This document shows positions 35,000-47,389 of a DNA stretch of 64,000 bases, in pieces. This stretch comes from Chromobotia macracanthus (Eukaryota; Chordata; Actinopteri; Cypriniformes; Botiidae): assembly GCA_036877525.1 (NCBI GenBank), contig JAZGTH010000011.1, positions 4,228,001 through 4,292,000 of the forward strand, in the 5' to 3' direction. The notes under the pieces are model-generated. The model was not told the DNA's origin. It saw nothing but the letters and a program-made list of their open reading frames with translations, and ran no database searches. Numbering within the stretch: position 1 is the stretch's first letter; each line of letters opens with the position of its first letter. The position numbers were made by a program, and so were the translations under genes.

Positions 35000-37900
35000 C
35001 AGGAAATGGAATTATCCGAGTTTGATCAGAATTGGATGTAATGAGCATAGAGAAGACTGGGTGTCGCAAATTAAAACAAAGACCATATGTGTTTCTGTTG
35101 TTTGTATGGCGTAGAAAGATTTATAAATGAACAAATCTTATGAGCTGAGATTTTCTGATCATGAATCAGACTATTGAATTATTCACTGAACAAACAGAGC
35201 AGTTACTGAATCAAAATTCTGAATCAAAAATCATTTATTAAGCCCCCAAATTTGAAAAACAACCAAAAACGTGTATGGTTTTTAATGGTATATTTAATGT
35301 TCACGTTATTAATGTATGACAGCATATAGTTGAAGGAAAACCATGGTATTATCATCATGCTAGGTCCAAAGAACGTGTCACTTTAATATGCGTTTTGTAT
35401 TTATTACTGTGCTGAGAAAAAAAACTTGTTTTGTTTTGCTGAAGTCTGTTTTTGTGTGAAGTCTTCTTCATTCTCAGAAATAGTGATGACAGGAGAAAAA
35501 ACTGATGAATACAAATAAACAAAATTGTGAAATGGGGGTAAAGTGACAAAACGGAGGATATCGCAACGTGTTTTGTTTGCGTCAGCCTCAGGTGCTGTGT
35601 GCCGACATTCTGCATTGTTTTGCTGGCAGCTAACTCACGCGCTGGCTAATTGTCAGGTTTAATTAGCTAATTGCCGCTTGTTTTTACACTATGGCTGAAT
35701 CGTTTTGCATTTTTTTTCTCATCCGCCCCTTGTGGAAGCTCCAAAGAGTTGAGGGAAGAAAAATAGTCTTTTATTTTTTCATCTCCCTCTTATTTTTTTG
35801 TTTTTCCTCTAAGCGTTTGTCGTTCCATGTATGCATAACATCAATTCATTCTGTTTGAGTATTCATAAAGTAACCAGGCAAGAAATGACAGACTAAAAAA
35901 GAGGTTTTATTGAATGTGATTGCTTTGTCAGTGGGATCGCCTCGCTCTCTTTTGTCTGCTGTTTGTCAGAATTTCATTAGCATTTCTAAGATGCCACACT
36001 GACAGGAGAAGATATGCATTGTTCTCTGAGGGGGTGATGGCTGGGTTGTGCCAGCGTTTGTAAGATGGTGAGAGCGTCCTGGACTCATAAACATCTGAAC
36101 GAGTCTGCGTCTATAATTCATTCCTCTGACATTTCCACACCACTTTCTCTAAAGCCATCGGACATCACCCTCCGACACGCTGACCTAATCAACTTCCTGT
36201 TTCCCGAAGGGCAACTTCCTCTTGTGATTGAGAGTGACAGCTTTCGCCGGTAAGATTCTTCAATAATGCCAGAAGTACATTTGTGAGCAATTACCTGGGA
36301 TGGAGAGAGAGGAAATGTGATGGGAATTCAAACCTGAATCTCCCAATTGAGCAGCAAGGCACAATATGTGCTGAGTATGGTGCATGTACTGACTGCTGGG
36401 CCACAGCTTTGACAGAATATTTAAATCTTTCAAAGGGGGTCCACGGGGTACTGCAGATGTTGTTATTTAATAAAGAGATGGCACAGGGATCTACAGTGAC
36501 ATAGTATATAAAAATGAGTGTTGCAATGCAGTACATGGCTTATAAGAAACTATATGCAGTATGTGGCATATAAAAATATTAATGTATGTAATTATTTGAT
36601 GCTCACATGGAAATAATCATTTTAATAGTGATTATAAAAAGATTCATATACTTTTGTCACATTTTAATTTTGCATAATACAAAATGCAAAATGTAAAATT
36701 GACCAAACTTCATTATTTGATGTATGTTTAGATAAAGTGATATTGCATTTTATTTATTTCTTTAAAGAGGCCATACTTTAAAAATGCAGCACTCCTTTTA
36801 ATACAACATGTCGCTGTGTGTTCCTCTGCCAACTTTTTATCCACTAATGGGCCCTTGGCTTGGGAAAGGTTGAAGACCCGTGTTTCAAGTGATTTCCCCC
36901 AATCAATAAACAACATCAGGAGGTTCACACTCTTGTAAAGAGACTATTGGGTTATTCATCACCACGTTTGAACATCAAAACCAATGTGGCACTTTAATGT
37001 GCTTTTGTGGTTTTGACTTAACATTGTCCATGTGTCTTTCCTCTTTTTTCCTCTCGCTCCTGTGAAATGGTTGACATCTGTGAGCTGCTCTTAAACTTCA
37101 GTGGCTCCGGCAGAAATGTCAGTAGGGAGTTAGACTTCTTGGTGGGTGGCATCTGCCCCTAAACTTCTCCATGTGGTGGGAAGGCTATGTGCTGGAATGC
37201 AGGACATGGTGGTGCTAGGCCTTGGGGATTTGTCTGAGCCCCTAACCTGGTTAAGACGACTGTGCCTGCCACTAATCAACTACCCAGCCGTCCCAATCCT
37301 GGAACTGCCAGGTGAAATCAAACACAAGCATTGTAACTGCGCTTATACTCCTGATAATGCCATAGAAGTTTATTGTGCTCACGGTTATGAATGCTTTCTA
37401 TTTTGCATTGTTTAATATTACCTCAGATAATGGTATTAAATTGAGATTAGTGGTATTAAGACCAGCTGGTTCTTGTTTAGTCATATGAGAGATGGGGGAA
37501 TGGATGGGTTTAAGTTCAGGTCAAGTGCTTCACTTCCTGTTTTTCAGTGTTTCATGGTGAATCTGTTTCCCTGACCTAAATTAATGGCCGTGTGCATGAC
37601 ATAATGCAACATCGTAACCCAGACAAAAGTACTTAAGCCAAGTGTTTAAAATCAGGATGCAGGTTCCTGTAATGTATAACATTGTACACTGGCTCAGTCA
37701 AATACAGATGTCTCAGAACAGACCTTTAGATTAGATTAGCTGCTGTGATTTGAGCTTTGTAGATTAGTTTGTAAGGTATTGGGTATTAGTATGCAAAGGT
37801 ATTAACGGTCTTGACATTTCTGAGTCTGCCGTATTTAAAAGTAAAAAAAAATGTTTTCTCCTCGTATCTCTGCATCTGCGGTTCACATTAGTGCCAAGCA

Positions 37901-38320
37901 ATAAGTTGAAGAAAACTTGACACTGGTCAGGGATCAGTTTGTCTTAGTGCAGAGGAGCACGGGCAGACTGTCTCTTTAATTAAGAGCGCTGATCCCAGGT
38001 CAGACACCAGAAGAGAGTTCTGATCTTTGAGAGTATTGACGAATCATGGTGGAGTTTACCAAACAGATTAGTTTACAATCCATGTGGGAAAAATAATGTC
38101 AGGCCAATAAACAGTGCTGCCCAGATGTTGCATTAAAGGTCAATCCGCATGCGCGCTGAGCATGTGTGAGTGTGTTGTGATATTCCCAATCCTCTTTATC
38201 CCAGTCCTGCTGTTCTCTGTCATACTGCTCCCAGTTGTTTGGCGGCTTTTAGCTACAGCAGGAAATACCAGCACAGGCATGTTGCCATAAGGACGTGGTT
38301 TGGTTTAATGTGTTTTTCTC
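35000..38320. other. Unassigned intron sequence
   Basis: No gene or dispersed family recognised in this 3.3-kb stretch, the longest largely unique segment of the big intron. An open frame at 36065-36253 followed by GTAAGA is discussed among rejected items. 35620-36060 is AT-core rich and may be regulatory. Confidence 0.5.
35620..36060. promoter_or_regulatory. Repeat-free block, possible conserved element
   Basis: GGTTTAATTAGCTAATTGCC forms an AATTAGCTAATT palindrome at 35661-35672, with nearby GCTGGCTAATTGTCAGG, and TTCATTAGCATTTC further on (35972-35985). No repeat match. Confidence 0.3.
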
Positions 38321-38327
38321 TCCGCTC

Positions 38328-38658
38328 TCCCGACTAACAGGGAACGTTCTCAGAATGTTGACTAACATTTCTCTCAACATTATCAGAAATGTTTTTGCAG
38401 TACCGTTAGTAGAACATTTTTAACCTTAGATATCATACATATCAAAAGCATTAGGTACGTTAGTGGAACATTTTAAAAATGCTACAGAATAGCAAATGTT
38501 TGAATAACGTTCTTATAACCAAGCAACGGTAACACAATGTTTTAAAATGTCTAAAACGTTTTGAACGACCCTAGAACTTTCAAATTAACATTTAACATTT
38601 TTGTTACTTAATGGAAACATTAAGGAAACGTTCTGACATCTTAAAATTGTTAGCTGGG
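38328..38658 (+). mobile_element. CAGCTAAC element copy 14, full length
   Basis: 331 bp. The left end is mutated (CTCCCGACTAACAGGG), the right end is ATTGTTAGCTGGG, and TTCTCAGAA is present. Confidence 0.9.
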
Positions 38659-39398
38659 TTTCTCCTCTCCTTTCCTCCCACAGTGACATTGTATAAAATG
38701 GAGAATTGCTTTTCAAGCTCGCCTTATTAGGGTTCTTATAGGTTAGGCTCCTCTCTGGTTGGAAATCTCTTTGAAATCTCTGACTTTTGATTACAGACTT
38801 TAAGATCCTGGCACATCTGAACACAGTTTGAGACATAGCTAAGATCTCGTCTACAAGTTTGGAGGAGACACATGAGATTATTGAGTTCTGTTTCTCAGGA
38901 GAAAAATCTGAGAAGCTGGACACCTACAGTAAGCAAAAATCTCACTGCCGTGTAGGAAAACCAGCAGAGAACAAAAAAGATCTAATCTCTGATTCTCTTT
39001 CCTATGGGTAATCTGTCTTTTTTCTGTTCTCCTATCTTCCAGCTTTAAGATTTAGAAGAGAGGTCATGGTTTCTTTCACTCCCAAATACTGCTGTAGCTG
39101 AGCATGCCTTACGATTGGAGCTGCTCAAAAAGACTCAGTAAACTTTAACACCCACGGTAGGGGAAGAGGCACCCAGAGGAAAGAGTAAGATATTGAGAGA
39201 TATAATTGGAGAGATGTTTATTTTTGGACTCGCATGAGTAATAATGAGGCTTGGTTTGATATTTAAATGCTAAGGCTACATGTCAAGTACTGTATTCTCA
39301 GCAGGAATTATATGATAAAGCATCAAGAGATGAAGCCACAGCATCTCTTCCATTGTCATCTGCCCCATATGTATCTCTAATCACTTAGCATAATGAAA

Positions 39399-39612
39399 AT
39401 TAAAACAAAAAAACATGGTTACTATAAATACTGTAAACCATGGTCACCACAAATTAACCATGCAACCACATGGTTAATGTGAGTTAACCAACCGCATGAG
39501 TTGTTGGTATTTGTAGTAAAAGTGTCGTCATACAAATGGTAATCCATCAGCCAAAACACCGTGATTACTACACTTTTACTATAAGAAAACCATGGTTAAT
39601 TTTTTGGTTAAA
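39399..39612. repeat. ACCATGGT palindromic repeat
   Basis: Dense ACCATG/CATGGT words and an inner inverted repeat (TGTAGTAAAAGTGT at 39512 against ACACTTTTACTATA at 39569). Probably a miniature transposon; ends not defined. Confidence 0.6.
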
Positions 39613-40172
39613 GGGTGGCCCCGCCTACCGTGAAATCTAATTGGTCCCTGCCCACACAACTTTTTCATTCTCTGAAGCGTCCTTACCATGCAAAACTGAA
39701 ATTTGTTAATGTGATTTGCATCCTTTTTTGCTCCTGACTATAAGCAGGAGACACAGTGATGCCTAACAGAGACTTAGCAAGCACAACTTATTATAAAACA
39801 AACATCGTTGCCATAGAAACTGAACTATTCACCTGCCAACACAATCACACCAATTCTCATTGATATTCTTCTATCACAAATCCCTTTTATTAGACATTCA
39901 AGAATAACTCCCTATCTGGACAGTGACCTTCTGCTCTGTGCTGCGCTCTGCTTTCCCAGCACCCCAGCTCTACCTGTGAGTGTTTATGCATGCTCTGTGT
40001 CATCTATTCCCTGTCATGGCTTGGGCTCAAGGCTGAGGCTTATTGGCAGTCACTCACTGGTGTGAGAATTGCGCTCAGGCCGCCCATCCAGAGCTGCTTT
40101 AAAAGTTGATGAAGCTTTTGTGGCTTATACTATTGGAGTGCTAGCAAACAACTCCCACCTTTTGCACATCCT

Positions 40173-40503
40173 CCCAGCTAACAATTTTAGGTTGCAAGAA
40201 CGTTTCCCCAACATTTTCATTAAATAACAAAAAACGTTAAAAATTTTATTTTGAAGGTTCTAAGAACATTAGGAACGTCCAGTCTATCAGTCGTTGTATT
40301 AATGTTGCTTGGTTAAAAGAACCTTATTCAACTTTTTTTTTAATTTTGTAACATTCTTAGATGTTCCACTAACAACTTAAGAATAATGTTGTCGATATAT
40401 GAAAAAGTTCTACTAATATTACTGCAAGAACATTTTGATAACTTTGAGAGAACTTTTCGAGCATGTTAGCCAATGTTCTGAGAACGTTCCCTGTTAGCTG
40501 GGT
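40173..40503 (-). mobile_element. CAGCTAAC element copy 15 (minus), full length
   Basis: 331 bp, both termini intact (CCCAGCTAACAATTTTAGG ... CCCTGTTAGCTGGG). TTCTGAGAA present. One of the best copies for building a consensus. Confidence 0.93.
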
Positions 40504-41119
40504 TCCCTCTTTCTTGTTCTAGCTGTGAAGGTCTATGTGCTGTTGAGGTTTTTGAGTGAAGTGTGGAATGAGCAGATGACGTTTTATATGGAATCCTCTT
40601 GATACATTTCTCTTTAGAGGCCATCAAGACGACCAGAGGGCTTAAGTTTGGATTAGTTTTAAGCTCCAGGTGAGGGAATGTAGGTTCAGAGTAAGTCCAC
40701 TCAGGTGGACGGCATCTCGAAGGGATCATTCACCACAGAGACAGCAATTGGACATTTAGTGAACGTCATTTCATGTTGAAACGATTTTCTTTTAGCTCTT
40801 CCAAAAAAAAAACACTGTACTGTTAAGAAGGTCTTGAAATGACATGGGTGACCTTTAAACCAACACTAATCATTGTAATTCTTATGTCCTTTAACATTAG
40901 GGGATCGTGGGAGCATCTGTTCACGAGTGTCTACCAGAATTACTTCATCTGGCTGTTTTTCACATTCTCTGCCAACAGTATTTACTTTCACTGGTCTATG
41001 TTTGGTTTTGTTCAGCTGTGAGGTGTTCAAGCTCTGGGCGAACTGTTTCCAGTTCTCCTCTGGGCTTTGTGCTGTCTTTCTACACCCCAGTCATTCATTT
41101 AACTATCACTCTTAAATAT

Positions 41120-41205
41120 CTCTCTCTTACTCTCTCGTGCTCTTTCTCTCCCTTCTTCTCTCTCTCTCCTCACACCCCCAATTATATTTCTCTCTGTCTC
41201 CCTTT
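41120..41205. repeat. CT-rich low-complexity tract
   Basis: CTCTC and TTCTC runs. The overlapping 110-codon frame is an artefact. Confidence 0.85.
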
Positions 41206-41511
41206 CTTGTTTCATAATGGTCTACAGCGGTTTGATTAAAGGGAGGGTTCATTTGTTATCTGCAGTGAATAGCAAAGAGTAAAGAAAAGGTTATATTTAG
41301 AGAGCTCAGAATATGATTTGTAGCACTGTTGTCTTGCGTCACATGCTATTTGTTAAACTGATCAACTATCAGCATTGTTGCATTTTATTTTTCCTTTAAG
41401 ATATTAGTTAGGGTCATAATTTGTTTTACATTACTATTTCACCCTCCTTTTGGCCCTTGGAATTAAACAGGCTGTTGTTAATGTACCCTGTTGGCCATGG
41501 GTGGCCATATG

Positions 41512-41872
41512 TTAAAGCCAGCATGAACAGGAAGTTGCATTTAACTTTATTTTATTGTTCTGATTTAATACAGAGTGAAATGGGAAAATGGAGGGCGTAG
41601 CTTGTTTTTTTGCACTGGGAGTTTGTAAGTAGGCATTTTAAAGCTCACTGAAGACTACTGTTGCAGGGGAGTGGTTAATGACTTTGGCTCCTCCCCAGCC
41701 ATCAGACTGACATCATCAGAGAAGGCCTGCCGTTCTGATTTTCAGATTTTGTTTAAAGATTTCAAGGGCGTGTGAACTTTAAATAAAAAAAGCACAGATA
41801 AATCATTTGTAATAAACACTGCAAGGTCCTATAAAATAAGAATAGTATATTTTGCTTTTATGGTGACTTTAA
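41512..41872 (+). mobile_element. TTAA-A family copy, full length
   Basis: 361 bp from TTAAAGCCAGCATGAACAGG to TTATGGTGACTTTAA. Contains GGGGAGTGGTTAATG, CAGACTGACATCATCAGAG and GTAATAAACACTGCAA. Confidence 0.88.
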
Positions 41873-42297
41873 TAAGCTAATGGTTTAATCTTTGGGTGTG
41901 ATTACATTACCCATCACTCATCTGTGATGGCACAATAATGATAAAATACATTGGAAAGCATCAATCACACACCGCAGTTTATTGTGTTGAACTAGTGCCA
42001 AAAAGCTTCCAGTCTTTGTTGAGAAGTGAAAAAGCAAGAATTGCTCAGCAAGTGGATTTTATTCCGACCAAATTCACTCGAGCGCCCATTACATCCCAAT
42101 TTAGCTTTCCAAACTCCTAAGTGAGAACATCCCAAGAGGACAGCTTTAGTTTTCATAAATGGTGTTGAACTAGCTTTGTATTATGATGCACATGAAGAAC
42201 ATGTCTACATGGTACAACATCTTTTATATTTTAAAAATAAATACATACTGTCTCACCGACTTCTTTAAAGATTACAGGTCCAGTAACCCTCATCACT

Positions 42298-42669
42298 TTA
42301 AAGTCACCATGAAATCAAAATACACACTTCTTATTTTTTATGAAATATTGCAGTGTTTATTATAAATGGTGCATCCGTGCACATCATTTTTTAAATTTTA
42401 TTTATGTGCCTTCATAATTTGAAGCTAAATCTGAGAATGTACTTTACCTTCTGAAATGGCAGACCTTGTCTAATGACGACTTGGGTGGAGCCAGAGCCGT
42501 TAACCATTCCCCTTCATCTGTCACTGTTAATATGATCTTTAAATGCCTGCTTTTCTAGATCCAATCAATTCCCAGCAGAAAAAAGTCACATCCCCAAATT
42601 ATTTGTTTCACTCATATTTATATCACAACACTAAAGTCATTTAGAAATTTCAGCTCACGTGGACTTTAA
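42298..42669 (-). mobile_element. TTAA-A family copy (minus), full length
   Basis: 372 bp from TTAAAGTCACCATGAAATC to CTCACGTGGACTTTAA. It lies 0.43 kb from the + copy at 41.5 kb, in opposite orientation. Confidence 0.88.
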
Positions 42670-43191
42670 TAAACACGCTGACAGGGCACAGAAGTGCTTG
42701 TGTCAGTCATACAGATCTCTGGTTATGATGCACGTTGGCCTGAAGTCTCATTAAACTCAGTCTAACTGTGCTGTGCACACAGATGCCAGGTCCTGTTTGA
42801 ATGGAGACGCAGGTAAAAATCAGCGCTGGTGTCACAGATTCTTCAAGCGGTGCGATCGCAGCCGCCGAGCCGTGATACGACACAACCGGCACAGAGGAAA
42901 GCTGCTTGTGTCGTGCCGCAGGCGGGATGTGTGACTTCGTGTCAATGTCAGCCACTGTAATTCTTTTAATGACGACCTGTTGTGTTGCCGTGCAGCTCGG
43001 TCGACACAAGTGTTTGGGAATGTAGGGCGTGCTCTTTGTAGGGTTGTCGCAATTTTTAGTAGTTAATGCTAATTCTCATGAAATTTTACTATCCCAATTT
43101 TTAATTCCGCTGCAGAGACTAATATACATTTGAACACACTTTTTGTTATGTTATTTTTTGTTCCATATTTTTTAAGTTACTAATGTAAATA

Positions 43192-43389
43192 TTAAAGGGT
43201 AGGCGTTTTTTTTTGTTTTTTTTTCCAGAAATATTTTTGGTTATGCTCCTTGAATGTCTTCACATCACTTGTGGTATAAATATAAATAGGAGGCATGGCT
43301 TTGGAGATGTTAACAGAGGGTGGTAACTTTATGCTTTCAAGGCTTTGTTGCTATTGCTAGCCTTGCTAAAACTGCCTACCCTACCTTAA
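43192..43389 (+). mobile_element. TTAA-B family copy, internally deleted
   Basis: 198 bp from TTAAAGGGTAGGCG to CTACCCTACCTTAA. It lacks the GGAAGGCACAGG...CATTCAGTCC middle of other copies but has clean ends. Confidence 0.82.
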
Positions 43390-44036
43390 ACGTATTAGAT
43401 TAAGACAATGGACTGTTTCTCAATTAAGTGAACATTTCTTTACGTTTTCTAAACAGTTATTCTGTTCCTAAAAGAAATTAAGTAAAGTAAATGATTTTCT
43501 CTTTTTCATTTTAATATTGTCGTTTAATTATAACGTGACTGTCTGACAGCAGCTACCTGTCAGTTAGGCAGCGTGTGGGTACTGAACAGAGTCTGTATTT
43601 GTGGTGTATTTTACATCCATACTACAGAAATACATTCGCCACAGCATACAGAAAGTAAACATTCAGATTTATTGCCTCCAGTGCGATTAAGCCTATTGGT
43701 TATTGCTTAAGCCTGAGAAACCAGGGTAATTTTAAAGTGGGATGGAGAATTTACTTTGTTGACATATGTAGATGTCCTCACACACGTTCATCTTCTCGTT
43801 TGAGCGCTCGCAGTGATCCGTGCATAAGAAGCACATCTGCAGGGTCGCAGCAATGCATTAACTCCCTCAGTATTTTAACTCTACGGTTCGTAACCTCACT
43901 GCAGTGGTTCTCCTATAGCCACAGGCTGTGTGCATTAGTGTATGTGTGGCTTTGAGGTTAAGTTGTAGGTAGAGCTTGAATTTCACATTTCCTCTGTAGA
44001 ATATGTGAGCATTTCTGTTTACAAGTCAAAGGCATA

Positions 44037-44175
44037 ATGCTAGGGTGTTGTGGGGGGTTGCTAGGGTGTTGTGGGTGGTTGTTAGGGCATTGCTATGCAG
44101 TAGCTAGAGTCTTCTGAGTGTTTATAGTGCATTGCTATGGGGTTGCTAGGGTGCAGGTTGTTGCTAGGTGGTCAG
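44037..44175 (+). repeat. GTTGCTAGGGTG tandem-like repeat
   Basis: Imperfect repeats of TTGCTAGGGTGTTGTGGG and TTGCTATG, period about 20-40 bp. Complementary fragment at 16.04 kb. Confidence 0.8.
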
Positions 44176-44341
44176 GATAGCCCACTTAAAAATCTCTATA
44201 ATATGCTGGTGTTAAATATGGTTCATGTTCTTCCTTTAAAACAAGATTAAAGGTTTGTTCAAAGTAATATTGATAAACAGGCCTGGGCTTTTTAACTGGT
44301 TTTTGTCCCCTTTTTTACAACGCTGCTAAACGCCGCACCTT

Positions 44342-44663
44342 CCCAGCTAACAGGGAACATTGTCAGAATGTTGGCTAACATTCTCTAAATGTTCATTATT
44401 GTTATCAAAAATTGTTCTTGCAGTAAATTTAGTACAACAATTTTCTAACGTTATATATCATCATCAACAAACGTTATTCTTAAGTTTTTAAAAATGTTAC
44501 AGAATTACAAAATGTTTGAATATGTTTTTATAATCAAGCAATAATGTAAATACAATGCCTAAAAACTGAACATTTCGAACATTCAGAATAAAATGTATAA
44601 CGTTTTTGTTACTTAGTGGAAACATTAGGAAAACAATTATACAGCCTACAATTGTTAGCTTGG
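44342..44663 (+). mobile_element. CAGCTAAC element copy 16, full length
   Basis: CCCAGCTAACAGGGAAC to ATTGTTAGCTTGG. The palindrome is mutated (TTGTCAGAA). Confidence 0.9.
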
Positions 44664-44669
44664 TTTGTT

Positions 44670-47130
44670 CTGTTTTTTAATAATAATCCTAAACCATTGC
44701 ACCTGTCACATTGGACAAAGGATAAACATCATGTCAAATCAAAATGTCAAAAAATACCTCTCCTGACATCAGTCATTGATCCTGTGATGAGGTTATGTGA
44801 CTTACATCACAATCGTTGTGTTAAGAGAGATAGTCTGGGCTTCATTTGGAGAGATCAAGTGCCTCTCTCTTTAGTTTTCCTCCTTCCATTCATCCCCCGG
44901 AGAACAAGGGAGCTGATGAAGGGAGGAAAGTGGAATTCCAAACACGAGGAACAATGTCTTTCTACCATGACGGCAAACAAAAAGCCCTGCGCGCTGTGTG
45001 GCTAATGGGCTGTGCTGTATCTCAATTGTCTGAAGAAAACGCGCAGTTTGCCTTTGCAAGCTCAAAGCCTGTGTCATTGCATCTAGTTTATTTATTGTCT
45101 GTATTTATTGTCTGTTATTGTAGTACTTTTGTTGGGTTTGTTATATATCAGCACTGTAGTTTCTCAAAAGAACCATGTTTAGTGTTTCTTCATTGCCTTG
45201 ATGTGTTAAAGACAATAAACCTGATTTGCCTTTCAGCTCAGATCTGCGTTTGATCATTTGCGGTTACAAAATGCTTTAAAAAGTCTAGGGAAATGGCAGG
45301 GATGGTTTTCTCTTTATAGTCTATAGTAGGTTGTTTTCTGCATTTATTCAACTGGAAATCTGTGGAAAGATTTTTAATGTTTCTATGGCTAAACAATGGC
45401 TAGCCACTCTGTTAACATTCACAGCAAATTAAATGGCATGAGCTGTGAATAGGGTCTATTGCATTAAACATGTCTTTCAAATACGTTTTAAGCAATGTCC
45501 ATTATTAGGTCATTTTTAATGTTGGTATGTTACTGAGTGTGTGCAAGTTAGCCCCTAACATCATGGGGCTGTGATTTGGATAGGGTGGCAGGAGGCAGGA
45601 GGGCATTTATGTCCCGACTGCCTTGTAGTTTTCAGCTATTCCCATGTGTCAGTTTTCTCAAGATTAATGGGTGCCCGATGCACATTGCCTTCGGCGTCTC
45701 CCTCCCAGGGCTTCTTGTAGCCATTCATATTCATTTACAACCTGCGTGTGGCACTGCGGGAGAAAAGCTGGATTGACATGTACACACACACATGTGCATA
45801 ACACACTTCCATGAACAACTGGCAAGTTATTGTAGCAGAACACACACACACACAGATCCTGAGATGGCATGCCAAAAATGGCAGCTATTCATGGAGAACG
45901 AAAAAAACAAACCAAAATCTCAAACATTCCTTGACATATTCTGTTCTCCTCATCGAGTGTTAAATCAAACAAGTGCCCCTGCGGTACAGTCTTAACGTCT
46001 TTAACTACTCAATTTTACGGATGACCATAGATCAAAACTTTCGTTTTATTGGTGCCCTAAACTTCCGAAGTCATTCTTTTTAGGTAACCCTCACACAAGA
46101 GAGATGAGATGGATGCAAGACTCTTGGCAGGGAATTCGAGTTTTGTGGTTTCCCCTTCACTGCTGGAGACAAAGATCAGGTTTGGTTTCAGATTTGATTA
46201 ATGTTTGCACTTCCTGTTATTGATAGACGGATTGATTCAGGCTCGTTCGTAAGCGTTGTAGCTAAATAAATGAATTGAAGGATGTGATGAGATTTAGTAG
46301 AGGCTGCTGTGGTTTCACACACACAAGTACTTGCTCTTTATCTTATACTTTGTTGTATAGGGCCATTATGATCTCATAATTCCCTGTGGACAAGCCCCCA
46401 AAGACCAGACAGCCCATAATGCATCAGATTTAATCCATCTGTAAGCAGCCAGTGAATGAATGAGACACATCATTAGTGGTCTATCAGGTTACTCGGCTGG
46501 TTTCTTTACACTTGCAGTGCATTTTAGGCCTTTGATGGTCAGAGTGGGTATTTGCGATCTCTTCTTTGTTGCGAGACATGTGAGAGGCTGATACAGTTTG
46601 TGGAAAGTTGCTTGTGTGCATCAAAACCCCTTTATTCCCATGTGTTTGGTAAATTGGGATACGTGGAGAGCTTGCAGGTCATCCTCGCTGTACGTAGTGG
46701 ATGTGTATGTGTGTTTGAAGGCGAGAAACGGGGGTTGGGGGAATGGCTTGGTTTTTTTGGCAAGCTCATGTCAGTTAGGACATTCCTCACACAACCGCAA
46801 AATGACTAACTTTCCTTTTCTGCTCCAGTCCTTTTTCCACTTGCTGGATGTGTGGCTTATGTTTTCCCAGGCACTCCGCCCCCCCACAACCCCTTCAGAT
46901 GGGGGATGTGAGACATGGGCGGAGATAAGCTTGAATGTTTAGGCACTTCTTGTAATGACTCGAAAGATGTATGCACCACAGCATTTATGCCTTTGGTGTG
47001 GTAACCAATGCTTTCGTTGTTGACACGAAGGAAAACTTTATTCAAATAAAAGCCAGACGAGTGTAAACATCATCAGTTTTAGGATATGTTTAGCCCTACA
47101 AGAGTGTGGGAATAAACATTGTATTCTTTC
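44670..47130. other. Unassigned intron sequence
   Basis: Two overlapping frames (44616-45005 and 44846-45253) of 129 and 135 codons show no domain and start in or beside transposon sequence. ACAC runs at 45782-45790 and 45841-45854. Nothing else recognised. Confidence 0.5.
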
Positions 47131-47147
47131 AGCTTAACTTCCTTTAT

Positions 47148-47379
47148 AGGGATCGTTCACCCAAAAAATAAAATTCTTCCATCATTTACTCATGTCTTTC
47201 CAAACCTGTATGACTTTTTGCTTCTGAGGAACACAAAAGAAGACACAAAAACCACCAAGACATTTCTCAAAATATCTTCTTTTGTGTTCCACAGAAGAAA
47301 AAAGTCATGTAGGTTTGGAATGGCATGAGGGTAAGTAAATGATGGAAAATTGTTCATTTTTTGGTGAACTACCCCTTTA
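47148..47379. mobile_element. TTAA-D (GTTCACCC) palindromic element
   Basis: TAGGGATCGTTCACCCAAAA at the left is complementary to TTTTGGTGAACTACCCCTTTAA at the right. The arms CACAAAAGAAGACAC and AATATCTTCTTTTGTGTTCC also pair. This is a very common fish miniature inverted-repeat element as I remember it; TTTAA at the right end fits a TTAA target. Confidence 0.85.
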
Positions 47380-47389
47380 ACTCCCTCCA

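Noticed and set aside
36065..36253. 62-codon open frame ending directly before a GTAAGA donor-like site
   Set aside because: It resembles a cryptic exon, but the peptide has no plexin similarity, there is no strong acceptor in frame, and exons I and II already join perfectly in protein and phase.
44616..45253. Overlapping 129- and 135-codon frames with AATAAA downstream
   Set aside because: The first starts inside a CAGCTAAC transposon end and neither contains a recognisable domain; AATAAA is common by chance in AT-rich DNA.
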